Shown: positions 5,746 through 7,543 of the stretch, in pieces
Layout of the letters: the number at the start of each line of letters is the position of its first letter
Position numbering within the stretch: position 1 is the first letter of the stretch
Assembly: GCA_030427215.1 (NCBI GenBank)
Contig: JAUHXB010000056.1
Span: 1-7,543 of the forward strand
Reading direction: 5' to 3'
From: Alphaproteobacteria bacterium
GTDB lineage: Bacteria > Pseudomonadota > Alphaproteobacteria > Micavibrionales > UBA1664
Length of the DNA: 7,543 bases
The notes under the pieces: model-generated
Databases searched by the model: none
Told to the model about the DNA's origin: nothing
What the model saw: only the letters and a program-made list of their open reading frames with translations
Program-made: the position numbers and the translations under genes

Positions 5746-7155
5746 ATGTTAAACAACCCTGTTCAATCAATTAATAGTGACACTGTTTTGTCCGTTAACC
5801 CTGCGCGTGGACATGAAACACTTGGTGAAGTTCCACTAACAAGTAAAGCAGACATTAAAAAAGCTGTAGAGCAATCACATATAGCTCAAAAATCATGGAA
5901 TGCGTTGGGTTTGGAAAAACGCGTTGAGTATTTAAATGACTTGAACGCTCACATTTCAAAGCACAAAGATGAATTTGTGAAGCGCACCTCGCAGGAAATG
6001 GGCATGCCCAATGGGCTTTCGACTAGTATCATGGATGACTTCCTTAGCGATATGCAATGGAACAATGATAATGCTGTAAAATATCTATCGAATGACATTA
6101 TTTTTGAAGATGACAATGAGATAAACGCAATTTTTTACGAGCCTTATGGCGTTATGGGGGTAATTGCCGCATGGAATTATCCATTTGGAAATTTTGTCGC
6201 ATCATGTTCACAAGCCTTATTGGCTGGAAACACAATTGTGATGAAATATTCAGAAGAAATACCACTATTTCAAAAATATTTAGAAGAAGTCATTCAATCT
6301 TCAAATTTACCCGATAATGTTGTTCAATTTATTTATGGTGATGGTTATGTCGGGCAAACATTAATTGATCAAGACATCGATTTTATAACTTTTACAGGCA
6401 GTTCCGCTACTGGACAGAAAATATACGAAAAAGCGGCGGCAAAATTAATACCCGTATCGCTTGAGCTTGGTGGATCAAGCCCGGGTATCGTTTTTGAGGA
6501 CTGCCCTATTACGGATGACCTTATCGAAACATTATTTTGGGAAAGATTTTTAAACAGTGCCCAATTTTGTAATGGAATGAAACGCTTGTTCGTTCAACGC
6601 AGTGTTTTTGATGAAGTCGTGGAAAAATTATCTACTTACGCCAAAACAAAAAAAATCGGTGACCCTATGGATGAAACTGTCGAATTTGGCCCACTGGTCG
6701 CCGAAAGACAAGTTATTAAATTAGAAGATCAGGTTAAAGACGCGCTTGATAAGGGGGCAACACTCCACTGTGGCGGAAAACGCCCTGATGGATTACAAGG
6801 TGCCTATTATGAGCCAACAATCCTAACAAACATCATAAAGGATATGAAAGTCTGGCACGAAGAAGTATTTGGTCCTGCCCTTCCAATTTTGCCTTTTGAT
6901 AGTTATGAAGAAGCGATAGAGCTTGCTAACGAAACTGAATACGGCCTTAGTGCAATTATCTTTACAACTGACAAAAACATCACACAAAAAGCATTGACAG
7001 ATTTACAGGCAGGAACGGTCAATCAATGGCCATCCCATAGCTACCGTCCTCAAAATCCATTTGGAGGATATAAGAAATCTGGTATTGGACGTGTGAATGG
7101 GATCACAGGATTCAAAGAAGTCACACAAGCCAAAGCCGTATCTTGGATAAAATAA
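5746..7155 (+). CDS. NAD(P)-dependent aldehyde dehydrogenase, succinate-semialdehyde dehydrogenase-like
   Basis: Oxidises an aldehyde to its carboxylic acid using NAD(P)+ in the cytoplasm. 469 residues, standard for the ALDH superfamily. All key residues are visible: Asn144 in AAWNYPFG, Lys167 and Glu170 in MKYSE (cofactor binding), the loop FTGSSATG (216-223), Glu240 in LELGG, nucleophile Cys275 in AQFCNGMKR, Glu373 in EEVFGP, and PFGGYKKSGIGR (438-449). LELGGSSP and the C-x4-R context resemble the E. coli Sad/YneI-GabD group, which suggests a short semialdehyde substrate, but substrate cannot be read from sequence. The usual proline of MKPSE is tyrosine here, a mild deviation. AAAGGA (5734-5739) six bases before the ATG is a good ribosome binding site. 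The gene lies 41 bases after purB and 19 bases before the cyclophilin gene. It looks somewhat more AT-rich than purB. Confidence 0.93.
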   Translation: MLNNPVQSINSDTVLSVNPARGHETLGEVPLTSKADIKKAVEQSHIAQKSWNALGLEKRVEYLNDLNAHISKHKDEFVKRTSQEMGMPNGLSTSIMDDFLSDMQWNNDNAVKYLSNDIIFEDDNEINAIFYEPYGVMGVIAAWNYPFGNFVASCSQALLAGNTIVMKYSEEIPLFQKYLEEVIQSSNLPDNVVQFIYGDGYVGQTLIDQDIDFITFTGSSATGQKIYEKAAAKLIPVSLELGGSSPGIVFEDCPITDDLIETLFWERFLNSAQFCNGMKRLFVQRSVFDEVVEKLSTYAKTKKIGDPMDETVEFGPLVAERQVIKLEDQVKDALDKGATLHCGGKRPDGLQGAYYEPTILTNIIKDMKVWHEEVFGPALPILPFDSYEEAIELANETEYGLSAIIFTTDKNITQKALTDLQAGTVNQWPSHSYRPQNPFGGYKKSGIGRVNGITGFKEVTQAKAVSWIK

Positions 7156-7174
7156 AAAGAAAGAGAAAGAAAAC

Positions 7175-7543
7175 ATGAAAAAAGCATTGCAATTATGGTC
7201 GATATTCGCTTTTGTGCTGGGGTTAACATTCACAACCGCAAAGGCACAAAACATGGATGACATTTTATATATCGATTTGGAATATGGTCAGGTGGCCATT
7301 GAAATGAAACCTGATTTGGCACCAAAACATGTGGAGCGCATCAAGACATTGGCCAATGAAGGGTTTTATGACGGAATCGTTTTTCACCGTGTGATTGATG
7401 GATTTATGGCACAAACGGGTGATCCAACAGGCACAGGAACAGGTGGATCAGACATGGCGGATTTACCAGCCGAATTTTCCGATACGAATTTTGGGCGTGG
7501 AACAATTGGTATGGCACGGACATCCGATCCGAATTCCGCAAAC
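7175..7543 (+). CDS. periplasmic cyclophilin-type peptidyl-prolyl cis-trans isomerase, C-terminus cut by window edge
   Basis: Catalyses cis-trans isomerisation of X-Pro bonds and helps fold exported proteins. The 123 visible codons begin with a Sec signal peptide: MKK, hydrophobic segment about 7-20, cleavage motif AKA|Q after residue 24. So the protein is probably periplasmic, like E. coli PpiA. The cyclophilin domain starts at about residue 30 (ILYIDLEYGQVAIEM). It shows the active-site FHRVIDGFMAQTGDP (70-84, Arg72 equivalent to the catalytic arginine of cyclophilins), the GTGTGG loop (86-91) and IGMARTSDPNSAN (111-123), after which SQFFI would be expected. About 50-70 residues are missing. 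A purine-rich stretch (GAGAAAG, 7163-7169) before the ATG can serve as ribosome binding site. The gene starts 19 bases after the aldehyde dehydrogenase stop and is probably co-transcribed with it. Confidence 0.95.
   Translation, partial: MKKALQLWSIFAFVLGLTFTTAKAQNMDDILYIDLEYGQVAIEMKPDLAPKHVERIKTLANEGFYDGIVFHRVIDGFMAQTGDPTGTGTGGSDMADLPAEFSDTNFGRGTIGMARTSDPNSAN

Overview
The window looks like ordinary chromosomal DNA of an alphaproteobacterium of moderate to low G+C content (roughly 40% by eye; two 360-base stretches counted in uvrC give 37% and 46%). The assignment rests on inference: a D,D-carboxypeptidase gene directly followed by thymidylate kinase is a common alphaproteobacterial arrangement, and the UvrC, short-type PurB and secreted cyclophilin all read like alphaproteobacterial proteins. 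I cannot name a genus. All protein genes except one pentapeptide-repeat protein are recognisable housekeeping or metabolic genes. I see no insertion sequence, phage module, CRISPR array or defence system.

Left part (1-1764), minus strand. A promoter-like element at 1736-1764 precedes a complete tRNA-Leu(UAA). Only 24 bases after the encoded CCA end comes dacA, a secreted penicillin-binding D-alanyl-D-alanine carboxypeptidase. Five bases after dacA comes tmk, which runs off the left edge. No terminator separates the tRNA from dacA, so tRNA, dacA and tmk probably form one mixed tRNA/mRNA operon. It would join leucine decoding, peptidoglycan trimming and dTTP synthesis.

Middle part (1782-2512). 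A minus-strand gene encodes a 217-residue pentapeptide-repeat protein with at least 17 unbroken quintets and a cysteine-rich stretch. It is divergent from uvrC across a 77-base spacer that holds an 8-bp palindrome.

Right part (2513-7543), plus strand. uvrC (nucleotide excision repair) is followed by purB (adenylosuccinate lyase, purine synthesis), an aldehyde dehydrogenase gene, and the start of a signal-peptide-bearing cyclophilin, cut by the right edge. purB has a perfect TATAAT eight bases before its ATG and no Shine-Dalgarno sequence, which predicts a leaderless mRNA. The aldehyde dehydrogenase has a good ribosome binding site, and the cyclophilin follows it after 19 bases, so those two are probably co-transcribed. 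There is no gene-free stretch longer than 300 bases.

The most noteworthy points are the predicted leaderless purB transcript, the tRNA-Leu/dacA/tmk co-transcription unit, and the unassigned pentapeptide-repeat protein. I did not find a convincing new biological system.
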